Shown: positions 27,445-37,159, counted from the stretch's first letter. The stretch: DNA of 40,496 nt from Henriciella sp. (GCA_013213785.1 JABSPZ010000021.1:1-40496); one strand, 5' to 3'. A program made the numbers and translations. The notes: generated from the sequence alone by a model not told the origin.

Positions 27445-28713
27445 ATGGCAAATAAAAACGGTTCCAGCGGCGATTCAAAGAATACGCTCTATTGCTCTTT
27501 CTGCGGAAAGAGCCAGCACGAAGTTAAAAAGCTGATTGCAGGTCCAACGGTCTTCATCTGTGATGAATGCGTTGAGCTCTGTATGGATATTATCCGCGAG
27601 GAAAACAAAGCCTCCGGATTTAAAGCGAAAGAGGGTGTGCCTACACCGCAGGAAATCTGCGACGTACTTGACGATTACGTGATCGGGCAGGCCTATGCGA
27701 AACGCATTCTTTCTGTGGCGGTTCATAACCACTACAAGCGTCTGGCAAATCCGGGCGGCTCGGATGGCGTAGAGCTTGCAAAATCGAACATTATGCTGAT
27801 CGGCCCTACCGGGTGCGGTAAAACGTTGCTCGCCCAAACGCTTGCGCGCGTTTTGGATGTTCCATTCACAATGGCTGATGCAACGACGCTCACGGAAGCC
27901 GGCTATGTCGGTGAAGACGTCGAAAATATCGTTCTGAAGTTGTTACAGGCCTCAGATTATAACGTCGAACGCGCTCAACGCGGCATTGTTTATATCGATG
28001 AGATCGACAAGATTTCTCGTAAGTCAGACAATCCATCGATCACACGCGATGTATCAGGGGAGGGTGTGCAACAAGCGCTCTTGAAGCTCATGGAAGGTAC
28101 GGTCGCAGCCGTTCCCCCTCAAGGCGGCCGCAAGCACCCACAGCAAGAGTTCTTGCAAGTTGATACAACGAACATTCTCTTCATCTGTGGCGGCGCATTC
28201 GCTGGCCTCGACAAGATCATCTCATCGCGCGGTGAATCGACCTCGATTGGCTTTGGGGCGGATGTGCAAGATCCTGAGGCTCGCCGCGTCGGAGAAATCC
28301 TGCGGACTGTCGAGCCTGAAGATTTGCAGCGTTATGGTCTGATCCCAGAATTCATCGGTCGTTTGCCGGTGCTGGCAACGCTGGAAGACCTGGATGAAGA
28401 TGCACTCGTCACCATCCTTACAGAGCCTAAAAACGCGCTCGTCAAACAGTATCAGAAACTGTTTGAGATGGAGGATGTGAATCTGACCTTCACACCGGAT
28501 GCTATGACGGCGGTGGCAAAGAAAGCGATTATCCGGAAAACGGGTGCTCGTGGTCTTCGATCCATCATGGAATCGATCCTGTTGGATACGATGTTCGAGC
28601 TTCCAGGCCTGCGCGGTGTTGATGAAGTTGTCATCAATGCGGAAGTGGTTGATGGCAATGCCAAGCCCCTTTATGTGCACGCTAAGCAGGTTCAACCGAA
28701 CGAAGCGTCCTAA
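27445..28713 (+). CDS. clpX: Clp protease ATP-binding subunit ClpX
   Basis: 422 aa from the ATG at 27445, which has AGAGG upstream. The N-terminal zinc-binding domain has Cys17, Cys20, Cys39 and Cys42. The AAA+ core shows Walker A GPTGCGKT (120-127), the pore-1 loop GYVGED, Walker B YIDEID, the GGRKHP loop and a C-terminal sensor-2 region (TGARGLR). It unfolds substrates and feeds them to ClpP. In Caulobacter-like bacteria ClpXP drives cell-cycle proteolysis, so it is probably essential here too, by inference. Confidence 0.97.
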   Translation: MANKNGSSGDSKNTLYCSFCGKSQHEVKKLIAGPTVFICDECVELCMDIIREENKASGFKAKEGVPTPQEICDVLDDYVIGQAYAKRILSVAVHNHYKRLANPGGSDGVELAKSNIMLIGPTGCGKTLLAQTLARVLDVPFTMADATTLTEAGYVGEDVENIVLKLLQASDYNVERAQRGIVYIDEIDKISRKSDNPSITRDVSGEGVQQALLKLMEGTVAAVPPQGGRKHPQQEFLQVDTTNILFICGGAFAGLDKIISSRGESTSIGFGADVQDPEARRVGEILRTVEPEDLQRYGLIPEFIGRLPVLATLEDLDEDALVTILTEPKNALVKQYQKLFEMEDVNLTFTPDAMTAVAKKAIIRKTGARGLRSIMESILLDTMFELPGLRGVDEVVINAEVVDGNAKPLYVHAKQVQPNEAS

Positions 28714-28765
28714 TTGCTTCGCGGCCTGAGTATTAAATTCGCAGAATTCCACCGCAATTTAGTGG

Positions 28766-28791
28766 TTGAAGTGCGGGGCCTCGGTTATCAA
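28766..28791 (+). promoter_or_regulatory. lon: Candidate heat-shock-type promoter for lon
   Basis: TTGAAG (28766-28771) and TATCAA (28786-28791), 14 bases apart, resemble the spacing and -35 of sigma-32 promoters. They lie about 80 bases before the lon ATG, in the 161-base clpX-lon gap. The -10 match is only partial, and the call rests on position and the known heat-shock control of lon. Confidence 0.3.
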
Positions 28792-28874
28792 ATAACATAG
28801 ACGCCAGAATCACCCGACAACGGGGTGAAGGTGATGGTCGCCGCTGAGCGGGACCTGAAGCAAAGGAGTCAATT

Positions 28875-31283
28875 ATGACGACGAAAACCCTCCCAGTTCT
28901 TCCGCTGCGAGATATTGTTGTGTTCCCGGACATGGTGGCGCCGCTCTTTGTGGGCCGAGACAAGTCTGTGCGAGCCCTCGAAATGGTCGATGAAGGCCAG
29001 AATGAAATTATGCTCGTCGCACAGAAGGATCCTTCAACGGATGACCCGAGTGCTGACGATTTACACGCTGTCGGAACCACAGCGACAATCCTGCAATTGC
29101 TGAAGCTTCCGGATGGAACGGTTAAAGTCCTTGTAGAGGGTGGTAGCCGCGCCCGGCTTAATAATCTTGAAGACCGCGGCGACTATTATGTCGCTGAAGT
29201 CGGTGTGATCGAACCGGTAGATGCGAGCACGAGTGAGCTTGAAGCCCTCATGCGCGCTGTGACCGAGCAGATTGAAAGCTACGCAAAACTCAACCGTAAG
29301 ATCCCGCCGGAGTCGGTCTCAACGATCTCAGATATCGTCGAGCCGGGTAAACTCGCGGATGCGGTGGCATCGCAGCTTCAGGTCAAGCTTTCTGAAAAGC
29401 AGGGTTTGCTAGAACTCTCTGACGTCAAAGACCGTCTGGAAAAGGTTCTCTCGCTGATGGAAGGCGAGATGGGCATGATGCAGATGGAGCGGAAGATCAA
29501 AAACCGCGTGAAGCGTCAGATGGAGAAATCCCAGCGCGAGTATTATTTGAATGAGCAAATGAAAGCCATTCAGCGTGAACTCGGCGATCAAGGCGAAGGC
29601 GAGCGCGACGAAGTTGGCGAGCTTGAAGACAGGATCAAAGAAACGGGTCTCTCCGAAGAAGCCCGGGCGAAAGCTGAGCAGGAAGTCAAAAAGCTTCGCC
29701 AGATGAGTCCAATGTCGGCTGAATCAACGGTTGTTCGCAACTATCTCGACTGGCTCCTCGCCCTTCCATGGGATGAGCGCAAGGATATCTCGACTGATCT
29801 TGAAGCGGCTGAGAGCCAACTCAATGACGATCACTATGGCCTAGAGAAGGTCAAAGAGCGTATCCTCGAATACCTGGCGGTTCAGAAGCGTACGAACAAG
29901 CTGCGCGGTCCGATCCTGTGTCTCGTGGGCCCTCCAGGGGTGGGTAAGACATCTCTCGGGAAATCCATCGCTGAAGCGACCGGCCGCGATTTCGTGCGCG
30001 TATCGCTTGGCGGCGTTCGGGACGAAAGCGAAATCCGTGGCCACCGTCGAACCTATATCGGTTCTATGCCTGGTCGGATTATTCAAAGCCTGAAGAAGGC
30101 TAAGACCGGTAACCCACTCTTCCTACTGGATGAGATTGATAAAATGGGTATGGACCATCGCGGCGATCCTTCTGCGGCGCTTCTTGAAGTGTTGGATCCT
30201 GCTCAAAATTCAACGTTCAACGACCATTACTTGGAAGTCGACTACGACCTCTCCGACGTGATGTTCGTAACGACGGCGAACAGCTTGAACATGCCTCAGC
30301 CGCTTCTTGATCGGATGGAGATCATTCGGATCGCGGGTTATACCGAGGATGAGAAGCTAGAGATCGCGGAGCGTCACTTGCTACCGAAGATCCGCGCGGA
30401 TCACGGCTTGGAAGAAGCGGAATGGATCGTGCAGTCAGATTCGATCCGGGATTTGCTGCGCTACTACACGCGTGAGGCCGGCGTACGTTCGCTTGAACGT
30501 GAACTCGCGAAACTCGCCCGAAAAGGTGTGCGTGAGCTCGGAAATGAAGGCGTCACACAAGTGACGGTTACCCCGGAAAACCTCGCGGATTATTCCGGTG
30601 TCCGGAAGTTCCGCTTCGGCTTGGCCGATGAAGAGGACCAAATTGGCGCCGTAACAGGCCTAGCGTGGACTGAAGTCGGCGGTGACCTGCTCACCATCGA
30701 AGCAGTGTCGATGCCTGGGCGCGGCAATACCAAGGTCACGGGGAACCTGCGCGATGTGATGAAGGAATCCATCTCAGCAGCGCAATCTCTAGTGCGTTCG
30801 CGAGCGGTTTTGCTGGGCATTAAGCCAAGCGCCTTTAATACGACCGACATTCACGTGCACGTGCCGGATGGCGCAACGCCAAAGGACGGTCCGAGTGCTG
30901 GTATCGCGATGACGACAGCAATGGTCTCTCTCCTAACTGGTAATCCAGTTCTTCGCGACGTTGCGATGACCGGAGAGATCTCTCTGCGCGGTCGGGTATT
31001 GCCGATTGGCGGTCTCAAAGAGAAACTCCTTGCGGCGCTTCGGGGTGGCATCAAAACGGTGCTGATTCCTGAGGAGAACGAAAAGGACCTCGCGGACATT
31101 CCTGAGAATGTAAAAGAGAGCCTGACGATTATTCCGGTCTCCGACATCAACGAAGTCTTGGAGCGCGCTTTGGTGCGTCCTCTTGCTCCAATTGAATGGT
31201 CAGAAGCGGATGAAGAAGCTTTGGCGGCAACGCTCGCCGGGCGTCCTTCGTCAAATGATGGCAGTGCGCCTGTCCGTCATTAA
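28875..31283 (+). CDS. lon: ATP-dependent protease Lon
   Basis: 802 aa, LonA type. The N-terminal LAN substrate domain (about 1-200) and a coiled helical region precede AAA+ with Walker A GPPGVGKT and Walker B LLDEIDK. The peptidase domain has Ser674 (DGPSAG) and Lys715 (GGLKEK). AAAGGAG gives a strong ribosome site. It degrades misfolded and regulatory proteins in the cytoplasm. A GC-rich hairpin downstream probably ends the transcript before tRNA-Val. Confidence 0.97.
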   Translation: MTTKTLPVLPLRDIVVFPDMVAPLFVGRDKSVRALEMVDEGQNEIMLVAQKDPSTDDPSADDLHAVGTTATILQLLKLPDGTVKVLVEGGSRARLNNLEDRGDYYVAEVGVIEPVDASTSELEALMRAVTEQIESYAKLNRKIPPESVSTISDIVEPGKLADAVASQLQVKLSEKQGLLELSDVKDRLEKVLSLMEGEMGMMQMERKIKNRVKRQMEKSQREYYLNEQMKAIQRELGDQGEGERDEVGELEDRIKETGLSEEARAKAEQEVKKLRQMSPMSAESTVVRNYLDWLLALPWDERKDISTDLEAAESQLNDDHYGLEKVKERILEYLAVQKRTNKLRGPILCLVGPPGVGKTSLGKSIAEATGRDFVRVSLGGVRDESEIRGHRRTYIGSMPGRIIQSLKKAKTGNPLFLLDEIDKMGMDHRGDPSAALLEVLDPAQNSTFNDHYLEVDYDLSDVMFVTTANSLNMPQPLLDRMEIIRIAGYTEDEKLEIAERHLLPKIRADHGLEEAEWIVQSDSIRDLLRYYTREAGVRSLERELAKLARKGVRELGNEGVTQVTVTPENLADYSGVRKFRFGLADEEDQIGAVTGLAWTEVGGDLLTIEAVSMPGRGNTKVTGNLRDVMKESISAAQSLVRSRAVLLGIKPSAFNTTDIHVHVPDGATPKDGPSAGIAMTTAMVSLLTGNPVLRDVAMTGEISLRGRVLPIGGLKEKLLAALRGGIKTVLIPEENEKDLADIPENVKESLTIIPVSDINEVLERALVRPLAPIEWSEADEEALAATLAGRPSSNDGSAPVRH

Positions 31284-31304
31284 TCGCAGATAATAAAACT
31301 TCAG

Positions 31305-31345
31305 CGGCCCCTGTTTTTTCTCGCAGGGGCCGTCTTGCTTTTCTT
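31305..31345 (+). terminator. Rho-independent terminator after lon
   Basis: A perfect 9-bp stem, CGGCCCCTG (31305-31313) with CAGGGGCCG (31324-31332), loop TTTTTTCTCG, is followed by the T-rich TCTTGCTTTTCTT. It stands between lon and the tRNA. Confidence 0.8.
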
Positions 31346-31376
31346 CGCCAGACGAGGCAAAGGAAGCGTCCCGGAA

Positions 31377-31452
31377 GGGCGGTTAGCTCAGTTGGTAGAG
31401 CATCTCGTTTACACCGAGAGGGTCAGCGGTTCGAGCCCGTTACCGCCCACCA
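31377..31452 (+). tRNA. tRNA-Val (anticodon UAC)
   Basis: The acceptor stem GGGCGGT (31377-31383) pairs with ACCGCCC (31442-31448). Discriminator A and an encoded CCA end at 31452. The D-arm TAGCTCAGTTGGTAGAGC and T-arm GGTTCGAGCCC are canonical. The anticodon loop TTTACAC gives UAC, decoding valine GUA-type codons. It is 76 nt including CCA and lies directly after the lon terminator. Confidence 0.97.
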
Positions 31453-31457
31453 TTTTC

Positions 31458-31997
31458 CTAAAGTACTTTGGTTTCTAGGCTCTGGCCGCGTTCGATCAAA
31501 CGAAATGCGCCTGACGTATTGTCGAGCTTTGTAACGCTGCAATAATTAGGGCGGAATACGGTGACATTGTCCGTGCCCTCTATGGAGCCCACTACGGCAT
31601 TCACAGCGACGAAATGCGTGAAAACAACCGTCTCGTTGGGTAGCGACGTCAATGTGTCGATGAGGTTTCGGCGCCAATCTTGAACCAAGTCCGGAGCTTC
31701 ATTCCATTGACCCGACATAAGGGTGCGGAGCCATGGAACACGATCTGTAACCTCTGAAGGTGTAGGGATCTCCGTGACTGCCGGTTCGACTTGTAACGCC
31801 AATCCTGAGCTTTTTGCTAAGAAAGACGCCGTCTCCTGGCACCTCGCCATTGGGCTAGTGATCGCGTAAGCAATCCGCTCGCTCATAAGTGTTTTTGCGA
31901 CGGTATCGGCTTGGTCTCTTCCTGTATCGGAAAGCCCGGGATCCGGATGACTGCCCCAGCTTGCGGCGGCTTCGCCGTGTCGAACGAGATAAATCAT
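31458..31997 (-). CDS. Histidine phosphatase family protein
   Basis: 179 aa. The RHGE motif (catalytic His7) starts the protein, with SPMARCQETA supplying the conserved Arg, and THF near residue 147 the second active-site His. This is the short branch-2-like or SixA/PGAM-like class; the substrate is unknown. The start overlaps the coq4 stop by 4 bases (ATGA), so the two are translationally coupled. Its 3' end lies only 5 bases from tRNA-Val on the other strand. Confidence 0.83.
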   Translation of the reverse strand: MIYLVRHGEAAASWGSHPDPGLSDTGRDQADTVAKTLMSERIAYAITSPMARCQETASFLAKSSGLALQVEPAVTEIPTPSEVTDRVPWLRTLMSGQWNEAPDLVQDWRRNLIDTLTSLPNETVVFTHFVAVNAVVGSIEGTDNVTVFRPNYCSVTKLDNTSGAFRLIERGQSLETKVL

Positions 31998-32764
31998 GCA
32001 GCAACCAGCTGTGGATCCTGCTCGTATTGCTTAAACACGTCGAGGGCCCTTCGATAGAGCACAGGCTTTTTGATGTTCAGGCGCTCGCGCACTTCATCGA
32101 GAGGCTGATCGAGCAGGGATACGATATCTTGCTCGATAATACGTTTGGCAGCTTTGCCGTTGCGGCGACCTTCGGCCAGGACCTCTTTCACGCGCGCTTC
32201 TCTGGGGGCTTCTTTGGCGATCTGACGATTGCCCATAAAGGCGATGAAGCTGACACCCAGGCCACCATGCTGGCTATGCGTATAGCCGAGCAGGGCATCT
32301 TCACCGAGCGCATCCCGACCGTATCCGGTCAGAACGTGATACATATCGTGCGTGTCGCGCAGGCGATCAGAATACCATAGCAGGTCGTCTTCAAACTTCG
32401 TGTGGTGCGCGCGTTGTTGGAGGCTTTCTTCGACCAGACCATGTGCGGTCAAACCTTCTCTCTCCATAAATTCAACATAGGCTCGACCGACAGATCCCTT
32501 CGGAAGCGACTTCAGCGGTCCGTGATCGTCCAGGATATCAGGAAGAAATGTTCGCTTTTCGAGCAAGTTGGGTCCGGTTTCAGATTTCATGAAACGCGCA
32601 AAGTCTTTGCGGTTCGATTTACCGTTCAAGGCCTCAATAATGTGGAACACTTGTGCCGTATCTTCTTTGTCCGCGATGAGTTTTTGCATGTGGCGCCACG
32701 CCTTGAGAGGCTTGCGGCGCGGGATAGGGCGGTCGGGGTGAATAAACGGCGTAACGCGGTTCAT
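31994..32764 (-). CDS. Coq4 family ubiquinone biosynthesis protein
   Basis: 256 aa from the ATG at 32764, which has AAGGAAG upstream. A longer frame to 32797 would begin upstream of the predicted transcription start and has no ribosome site. The Coq4 metal signature HDxxHx11E is exact: HDMYH followed by 11 residues and Glu. In eukaryotes Coq4 organises the CoQ synthesis complex and has been linked to C1 decarboxylation/hydroxylation of the ring. Bacterial homologues are less studied. The second quinone-associated gene of the window is coq10 at 8895. Upstream lies a 16-bp palindrome at the promoter. Confidence 0.85.
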   Translation of the reverse strand: MNRVTPFIHPDRPIPRRKPLKAWRHMQKLIADKEDTAQVFHIIEALNGKSNRKDFARFMKSETGPNLLEKRTFLPDILDDHGPLKSLPKGSVGRAYVEFMEREGLTAHGLVEESLQQRAHHTKFEDDLLWYSDRLRDTHDMYHVLTGYGRDALGEDALLGYTHSQHGGLGVSFIAFMGNRQIAKEAPREARVKEVLAEGRRNGKAAKRIIEQDIVSLLDQPLDEVRERLNIKKPVLYRRALDVFKQYEQDPQLVAA

Positions 32765-32793
32765 GACAGTCTTCCTTGCTGACTTGTCTCTAG

Positions 32794-32836
32794 GCATAGC
32801 AGAGGACGTTTAATGAAACAATGACGCATGCGTCAT
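32794..32836 (-). promoter_or_regulatory. coq4 promoter with 16-bp palindromic operator
   Basis: On the minus strand, TTGTTT (32816-32821) and CTATGC (32794-32799) are 16 bases apart and suit a housekeeping promoter. Abutting the -35 is a perfect 16-bp palindrome, ATGACGCATGCGTCAT (32821-32836). That size and position suit a dimeric repressor or activator such as a TetR or GntR-type protein. No regulator gene is adjacent. Confidence 0.5.
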
Positions 32837-32880
32837 CATTCCTGAGAGTAGGTTGCGCAATCATAGGGCAGGGGTGGTAA

Positions 32881-33330
<450 letters not shown>

Positions 33331-33369
33331 CGCCGTGGAAGTTTAGACAGGAAGGAACTGGAGGGCATT

Positions 33370-34773
33370 ATGGCCGAGAACGTATTGAAAATGATGAAGG
33401 AAAACGACGTAGAGTTCGTCGACCTTCGCTTCACCGACCCAAAAGGAAAAATGCAGCACGTGACCTTTGATAAGGGCATGGTCGATGCAGACTTCTTTGA
33501 AGATGGTCAGATGTTTGATGGGTCGTCTGTTGCGGGTTGGAAGGCCATCAACGAGTCAGACATGAACCTGCAGCCAGACCTGGCGACGGCGAAGATCGAT
33601 CCTTTCTTCCAGCAAACAACGCTGGCAATTTTCTGTGACATTCTGGATCCAATCACCGGTCAGGCTTATAACCGCGACCCACGGATGACCGCGAAAAAGG
33701 CTGAAGCCTATCTGCAGTCGACTGGCGTTGGTGACACAGCGTACTTCGGTCCTGAAGCCGAATTCTTTGTCTTCGACGACGTTCGTTGGAACACAGAGTC
33801 TCACGTCACAGGTTACAGCTTCGACTCGACAGAACTACCAGCCAATACAGGCAAGCAGTACGAGATGGGCAATATGGGCCACCGCCCAGGTCCAAAAGGT
33901 GGTTACTTCCCAGTGCCACCAGTCGACTCTGAGCAAGACATGCGCTCTGAAATGCTGTCTGTCATGGGTGAGCTTGGCCTTGAGCCAGAAAAGCACCACC
34001 ACGAAGTGGCACCAGCCCAGCACGAACTCGGTATGAAGTTCAACACGCTGGTCACAATGGCGGACAACCTCCAGCTCTATAAGTACGTGATCCACAACGT
34101 TGCAGCGAGCTATGGCAAGACGGCGACCTTCATGCCGAAGCCATACTTCAACGATAACGGTTCTGGTATGCACGTGCACCAGTCTATCTGGTCTGGTGGC
34201 AAACCGACTTTCGCGGGTGACCTTTATGCTGGTCTGTCTGAGACATGCCTCCACTATATTGGTGGTATCATTAAGCACGCTCGCGCGCTGAACGCTCTGA
34301 CCAACGCCTCTACGAACTCGTATAAGCGTCTGGTCCCTGGCTTCGAAGCGCCAGTGATGCTCGCTTACTCGTCTCGCAACCGGTCTGCTTCGATCCGTAT
34401 TCCGTTCGGAAGCGGCGAAAAAGCGAAGCGTATTGAAACGCGCTTCCCAGATCCAACCGCCAACCCATACCTGGCCTTCGCAGCCTTGCTCATGGCGGGT
34501 CTCGACGGGATCGAGAACAAGATCCACCCAGGCGACGCGATGGACAAAGACCTGTATGACCTGCCACCTGAAGAGGCGGCGTCTATCCCACAAGTCTGCG
34601 GATCGCTACGTGAAGCGCTCGACGCTCTGAACTCTGACCGTGACTTCTTGAAGAAGGGCGGCGTGTTCGATGACGATCAAATCGACGCTTATATCGAACT
34701 GAAAATGGAAGAGGTTATGCGCCTTGAGCTGCACCCTCACCCAGTCGAGTTCGACATGTACTACAAGGTCTAA
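33370..34773 (+). CDS. glnA: Glutamine synthetase type I
   Basis: 467 aa, the length of dodecameric GSI-beta enzymes. The substrate-binding DGSS near the N-terminus, NGSGMHVH for metal and ammonium, and the adenylylation site Tyr396 in DLYDLPP are all present. It condenses glutamate and ammonium with ATP. TGGAGGG lies upstream of the ATG. Codon use differs from neighbours: 21 of 29 prolines use CCA, while the first ten prolines of lon are mostly CCG. This may reflect high expression or a different history. A strong terminator follows. Confidence 0.97.
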   Translation: MAENVLKMMKENDVEFVDLRFTDPKGKMQHVTFDKGMVDADFFEDGQMFDGSSVAGWKAINESDMNLQPDLATAKIDPFFQQTTLAIFCDILDPITGQAYNRDPRMTAKKAEAYLQSTGVGDTAYFGPEAEFFVFDDVRWNTESHVTGYSFDSTELPANTGKQYEMGNMGHRPGPKGGYFPVPPVDSEQDMRSEMLSVMGELGLEPEKHHHEVAPAQHELGMKFNTLVTMADNLQLYKYVIHNVAASYGKTATFMPKPYFNDNGSGMHVHQSIWSGGKPTFAGDLYAGLSETCLHYIGGIIKHARALNALTNASTNSYKRLVPGFEAPVMLAYSSRNRSASIRIPFGSGEKAKRIETRFPDPTANPYLAFAALLMAGLDGIENKIHPGDAMDKDLYDLPPEEAASIPQVCGSLREALDALNSDRDFLKKGGVFDDDQIDAYIELKMEEVMRLELHPHPVEFDMYYKV

Positions 34774-34814
34774 GACCAACCATTCAGTCCCGGGGGAAGG
34801 GACGTATGTGGAGG

Positions 34815-34851
34815 CACCGGAGCTCATTTGAGCTCCGGTGTTTTCTTTTTT
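34815..34851 (+). terminator. Strong rho-independent terminator after glnA
   Basis: A perfect 11-bp stem, CACCGGAGCTC (34815-34825) with GAGCTCCGGTG (34830-34840), has a 4-base loop (ATTT) and is followed by TTTTCTTTTTT. Confidence 0.93.
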
Positions 34852-34921
34852 GCCCATTTATGAGCGCGCGGGTATCTGCCTCCACATTAGGTTAGTTCTG
34901 ATTGTCACTGCATTTTGCCCA

Positions 34922-35033
34922 GCGTCACCCTCGACAGCCTCAGGCTGTCTGAGGGCCCATCTCCAAATGCGTCTCCATATGTACCGGATGTCGAGATGGA
35001 TCCTCAGACCGCTTCGCGGTCGAGGAAGACGCC
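34922..35033. repeat. REP/BIME-like pair of inverted palindromic units
   Basis: The plus-strand unit 34993-35033 starts GAGATGG, contains CCTCAGACCGC-TTC-GCGGTCGAGG and ends GACGCC. The minus-strand unit at 34963-34922 has the same plan: GAGATGG, CCTCAGACAGCC-TGA-GGCTGTCGAGG, ending GACGC. So two similar units, each with its own perfect internal hairpin (6 and 7 bp), face each other across a 29-base spacer. This is the architecture of bacterial interspersed mosaic elements. Confidence 0.7.
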
Positions 35034-35061
35034 ACTCTTGACCCCAATCCCAGCGCCAATA

Positions 35062-35087
35062 CTCAGACCGCCCTTCAGCGTCTGGAG
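35062..35087. repeat. Degenerate third unit of the palindromic repeat
   Basis: Starts CTCAGACCGC, identical to the core of the unit at 34993-35033. It then has CCTTCA and an imperfect return arm, GCGTCTGGAG. The hairpin has bulges, as expected for a decayed copy. Confidence 0.4.
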
Positions 35088-35098
35088 ATAAGAGACTA

Positions 35099-35173
35099 GG
35101 CGCGCTTGGAGCAAACGCGAAGCGAACTGCCGCTCTCTCGAGACGGCGCGGATGCGCTTGGTCGAAGCGCGCC
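35099..35173. repeat. 75-bp imperfect palindrome with perfect 9-bp ends
   Basis: The ends are GGCGCGCTT (35099-35107) and AAGCGCGCC (35165-35173), exact reverse complements. Further inward matches continue (CAA and CGC blocks), with CCG and CTCTCGAGA near the centre. It can fold into one long hairpin. It could be a small non-autonomous element, an RNA processing signal, or the 3' structure of a minus-strand RNA. Confidence 0.5.
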
Positions 35174-35208
35174 CATGGCGGCATATTTTCAACTTTGGTC
35201 TCACGGAT

Positions 35209-35377
35209 CTAGTCCGGGACAACTCCGGGGGGATTGCTCTTACAGGTTCGACCCTCGCCGCCTGCCATCGGACAGACGGGCTGAGCTCCCCCGACTGGCA
35301 CCAAGCAAAGGGTTCGGAGCCCCAAGCCCAGCCACCAGACCGCCACTCTCCCCCTCAATCCAGCCGATCCGGACTAG
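35209..35377 (-). ncRNA. Candidate structured RNA, 6S-like architecture
   Basis: Nested complementary segments enclose 169 bases. The closing stem is CTAGTCCGG (35209-35217) with CCGGACTAG (35369-35377). A second stem is GGATTG (35231-35236) with CAATCC (35356-35361). An apical hairpin is GGGCT and GCTCC (35278-35289) with GGAGC and AGCCC (35316-35329). Large unpaired stretches lie between, giving a closing stem, central bubble and terminal hairpin as in 6S RNA. The minus strand reads GGTGCCAG, CCGTCTGTCCGA and GGGTCGAACCTGTAA, loosely like the terminal and 3'-bubble segments of known 6S RNAs. Strand and identity are inferred from memory, not from a covariance search. Confidence 0.4.
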
Positions 35378-35544
35378 CCTCTCATCAGGAGGAGATACGC
35401 AGCAGTGTATCGGGCGCGGAACTGGGTCGGATTAGCGGGCGACCTAAAGCACCCTAAAACGGACTCTTAGAAGTTTGCGATCATATTTGAATACGGACCG
35501 AATTTGGCGAGGGCTCACTCGATCGGTGCCGTAGGAATTCGGTT

Positions 35545-37149
35545 CTATTCAGCAGGCACCGCAACGCCTTCTGGCTCAGTCGCCGTTCTCGCACCTGGGC
35601 GACGCTTCGCTTTACGTTCAGCGGGAGCGAGAAATCCGGCAACCACCGTCATCGTCCCCAAAACGAGCATCCCGGCATCCACCCATGCGGCAGTGCTGTG
35701 ATCAGCGTTTAAGTGCGCGAAAAACCAGTCCCCCGTCGTTAAACAATTCAAAACAGGAAGCCCCATAGCCAGCGCCCCGGTGAGCATCAGAAGCTCGCGC
35801 GTTGTCGAATAGTCATTCCGGCGAACGAAGGCATAGGCTAGCCCGATGATCCAAACGCCCAAATAGACGGATCCTGTCGCCGCCAAGCGCGCCGACTCTG
35901 CTCCCACATACAATTTGTCGAGATAGAAAATAGAAATCGCTGCAACCGGTAGGCCCATGATCACGCCTGTATTGAAATAACCCAGTCGATTGTAGAATGC
36001 TTCCGATTTCGTGCCGTCATTGCCATACTTGCGGCGTTCGATCCACATCATGCACCCGAGGGCGGTGATTACAGACAGCGACAGCCCAAGTGCAAAGTAC
36101 AAGAATTTGAGCCAGATACCGCCATAGGTGCCATAGTGGAGCGGCGACATCGCATTGACGAAATGGCCTGCCACCGGCTGCACCTTGAACGGATCGCCGG
36201 TGATCGGCACTCCGGTTACGCCATCGACTGAGATAATTTCAACGGTCGAGAGCTGTGTGTCGGGCGCGTAGAAAATGTCTATTTCGGAGGTTTCGTCGCC
36301 ATAGTTTCTAACCACGAAACTTTGAGGTTTCGCATTCGATTCCGGGTGCCGCATTTGCGCGATTTCGTCCGCGCTCAGCATTTGGACCTGCACCCCTGAT
36401 CGCTCTACCTCAGGGCCAAGAACAGCCCCGAGAAGCGTTTCGATATCGCCTTTGAAGGCAATCGCCGCTGTCAGCTGGGAGACAAGGCCAATGACCCCTA
36501 AGAACGCTCCAGTGAAGGCGATCATCGAATAGAATGGCAGCCCCCAAAGACCGACCACTTTGTGGCTGTCCTGCCATTTCAATCGCTGCGAGCGTTTGAG
36601 GCGCATGGAATAGGCCTCTTCTCGGATTTTAGTATGTGCAATGACGCCGGACAGGATGGCCAGCATCAACACAACGCCGATAATTCCGACAAGCCAGCGG
36701 CCGATTTGACGCCCACCGAGAAAGCTCGGCCACATGAAATCTCGGTGAATATTCAACGTCCAGTACGACAGGCCATTGCCCCGCTCAGCAATCGGTTCAC
36801 CTGTTGCGGCATGCCATTTTTGGTTGGCGTTCACATGCTCATCATTTTCATCGTGGTACTGGATGAAGCCCCAAAAATATGGCGTGTAGGTCGTGGGGTA
36901 GTTCAAACGGACAAACTCTAATTCCGTGCCGCCAGCTGACGTCTCTTCAACCCAGGTCGAGAACACATCTGCGATCGGCGGCGTTTCATCCGCGACCGCA
37001 ACCCGCAGGGTTGGATCTTCCCATGTTTTGATCTCGTTATCGAACAGCGCAAACGTGCCCGTCAGCGCCACGATATAAACGATCAATCCAAGTGTAATGC
37101 CGGTCCACGAATGAAGATTGTAGTTTCTGAGATGTCGCGCGCGATCCAT
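35545..37149 (-). CDS. PepSY-associated TM protein (PiuB/FoxB-like)
   Basis: 534 aa. The N-terminal LHSWTG with its membrane helix, NIHRDF, the DSHKVVGLWG helix and SPLHYGTYGG supply conserved intramembrane histidines. Further helices occupy the C-terminal third (about 365-515). The family acts in the inner membrane. The Pseudomonas member FoxB is a haem-containing protein that helps reduce or release iron from siderophores, so a similar role is inferred here. It is the last gene of the TonB receptor operon, 10 bases after the 105-aa membrane protein, with AAGG upstream of its ATG. Confidence 0.83.
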   Translation of the reverse strand: MDRARHLRNYNLHSWTGITLGLIVYIVALTGTFALFDNEIKTWEDPTLRVAVADETPPIADVFSTWVEETSAGGTELEFVRLNYPTTYTPYFWGFIQYHDENDEHVNANQKWHAATGEPIAERGNGLSYWTLNIHRDFMWPSFLGGRQIGRWLVGIIGVVLMLAILSGVIAHTKIREEAYSMRLKRSQRLKWQDSHKVVGLWGLPFYSMIAFTGAFLGVIGLVSQLTAAIAFKGDIETLLGAVLGPEVERSGVQVQMLSADEIAQMRHPESNAKPQSFVVRNYGDETSEIDIFYAPDTQLSTVEIISVDGVTGVPITGDPFKVQPVAGHFVNAMSPLHYGTYGGIWLKFLYFALGLSLSVITALGCMMWIERRKYGNDGTKSEAFYNRLGYFNTGVIMGLPVAAISIFYLDKLYVGAESARLAATGSVYLGVWIIGLAYAFVRRNDYSTTRELLMLTGALAMGLPVLNCLTTGDWFFAHLNADHSTAAWVDAGMLVLGTMTVVAGFLAPAERKAKRRPGARTATEPEGVAVPAE

Positions 37150-37159
37150 GGTCTTTACC

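Larger units (their letters stand above)
34852..35544. other. Gene-free stretch rich in inverted repeats
   Basis: About 0.7 kb between the glnA terminator and the convergent PepSY gene. No frame carries a ribosome site with protein-like sequence; the longest frames (about 100 aa) are low-complexity and lack family motifs. Instead there are several inverted repeats, listed separately: an inverted pair of 41-42 bp units (34922-35033), a third degenerate unit (35062-35087), a 75-bp palindrome (35099-35173) and nested complementary segments spanning 35209-35377. An 8-base inverted repeat (ACCGAATT at 35497-35504, AATTCGGT at 35536-35543) lies at the end of the PepSY gene. Confidence 0.6.

Noticed and set aside
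35222-35275. tmRNA-like GGGGGGATTG followed by GGTTCGAC
   Set aside because: It resembles the 5' end of tmRNA, but no T-arm pairs properly and no ANDN-type tag frame with a stop follows in either order of a two-piece tmRNA.
35106-35457. Two overlapping plus-strand frames of about 100 aa in the post-glnA region
   Set aside because: Both lack a ribosome site and domain motifs, have low-complexity Pro/Ser/Arg content, and run through strongly self-complementary DNA that is better explained as a structured RNA and repeats.
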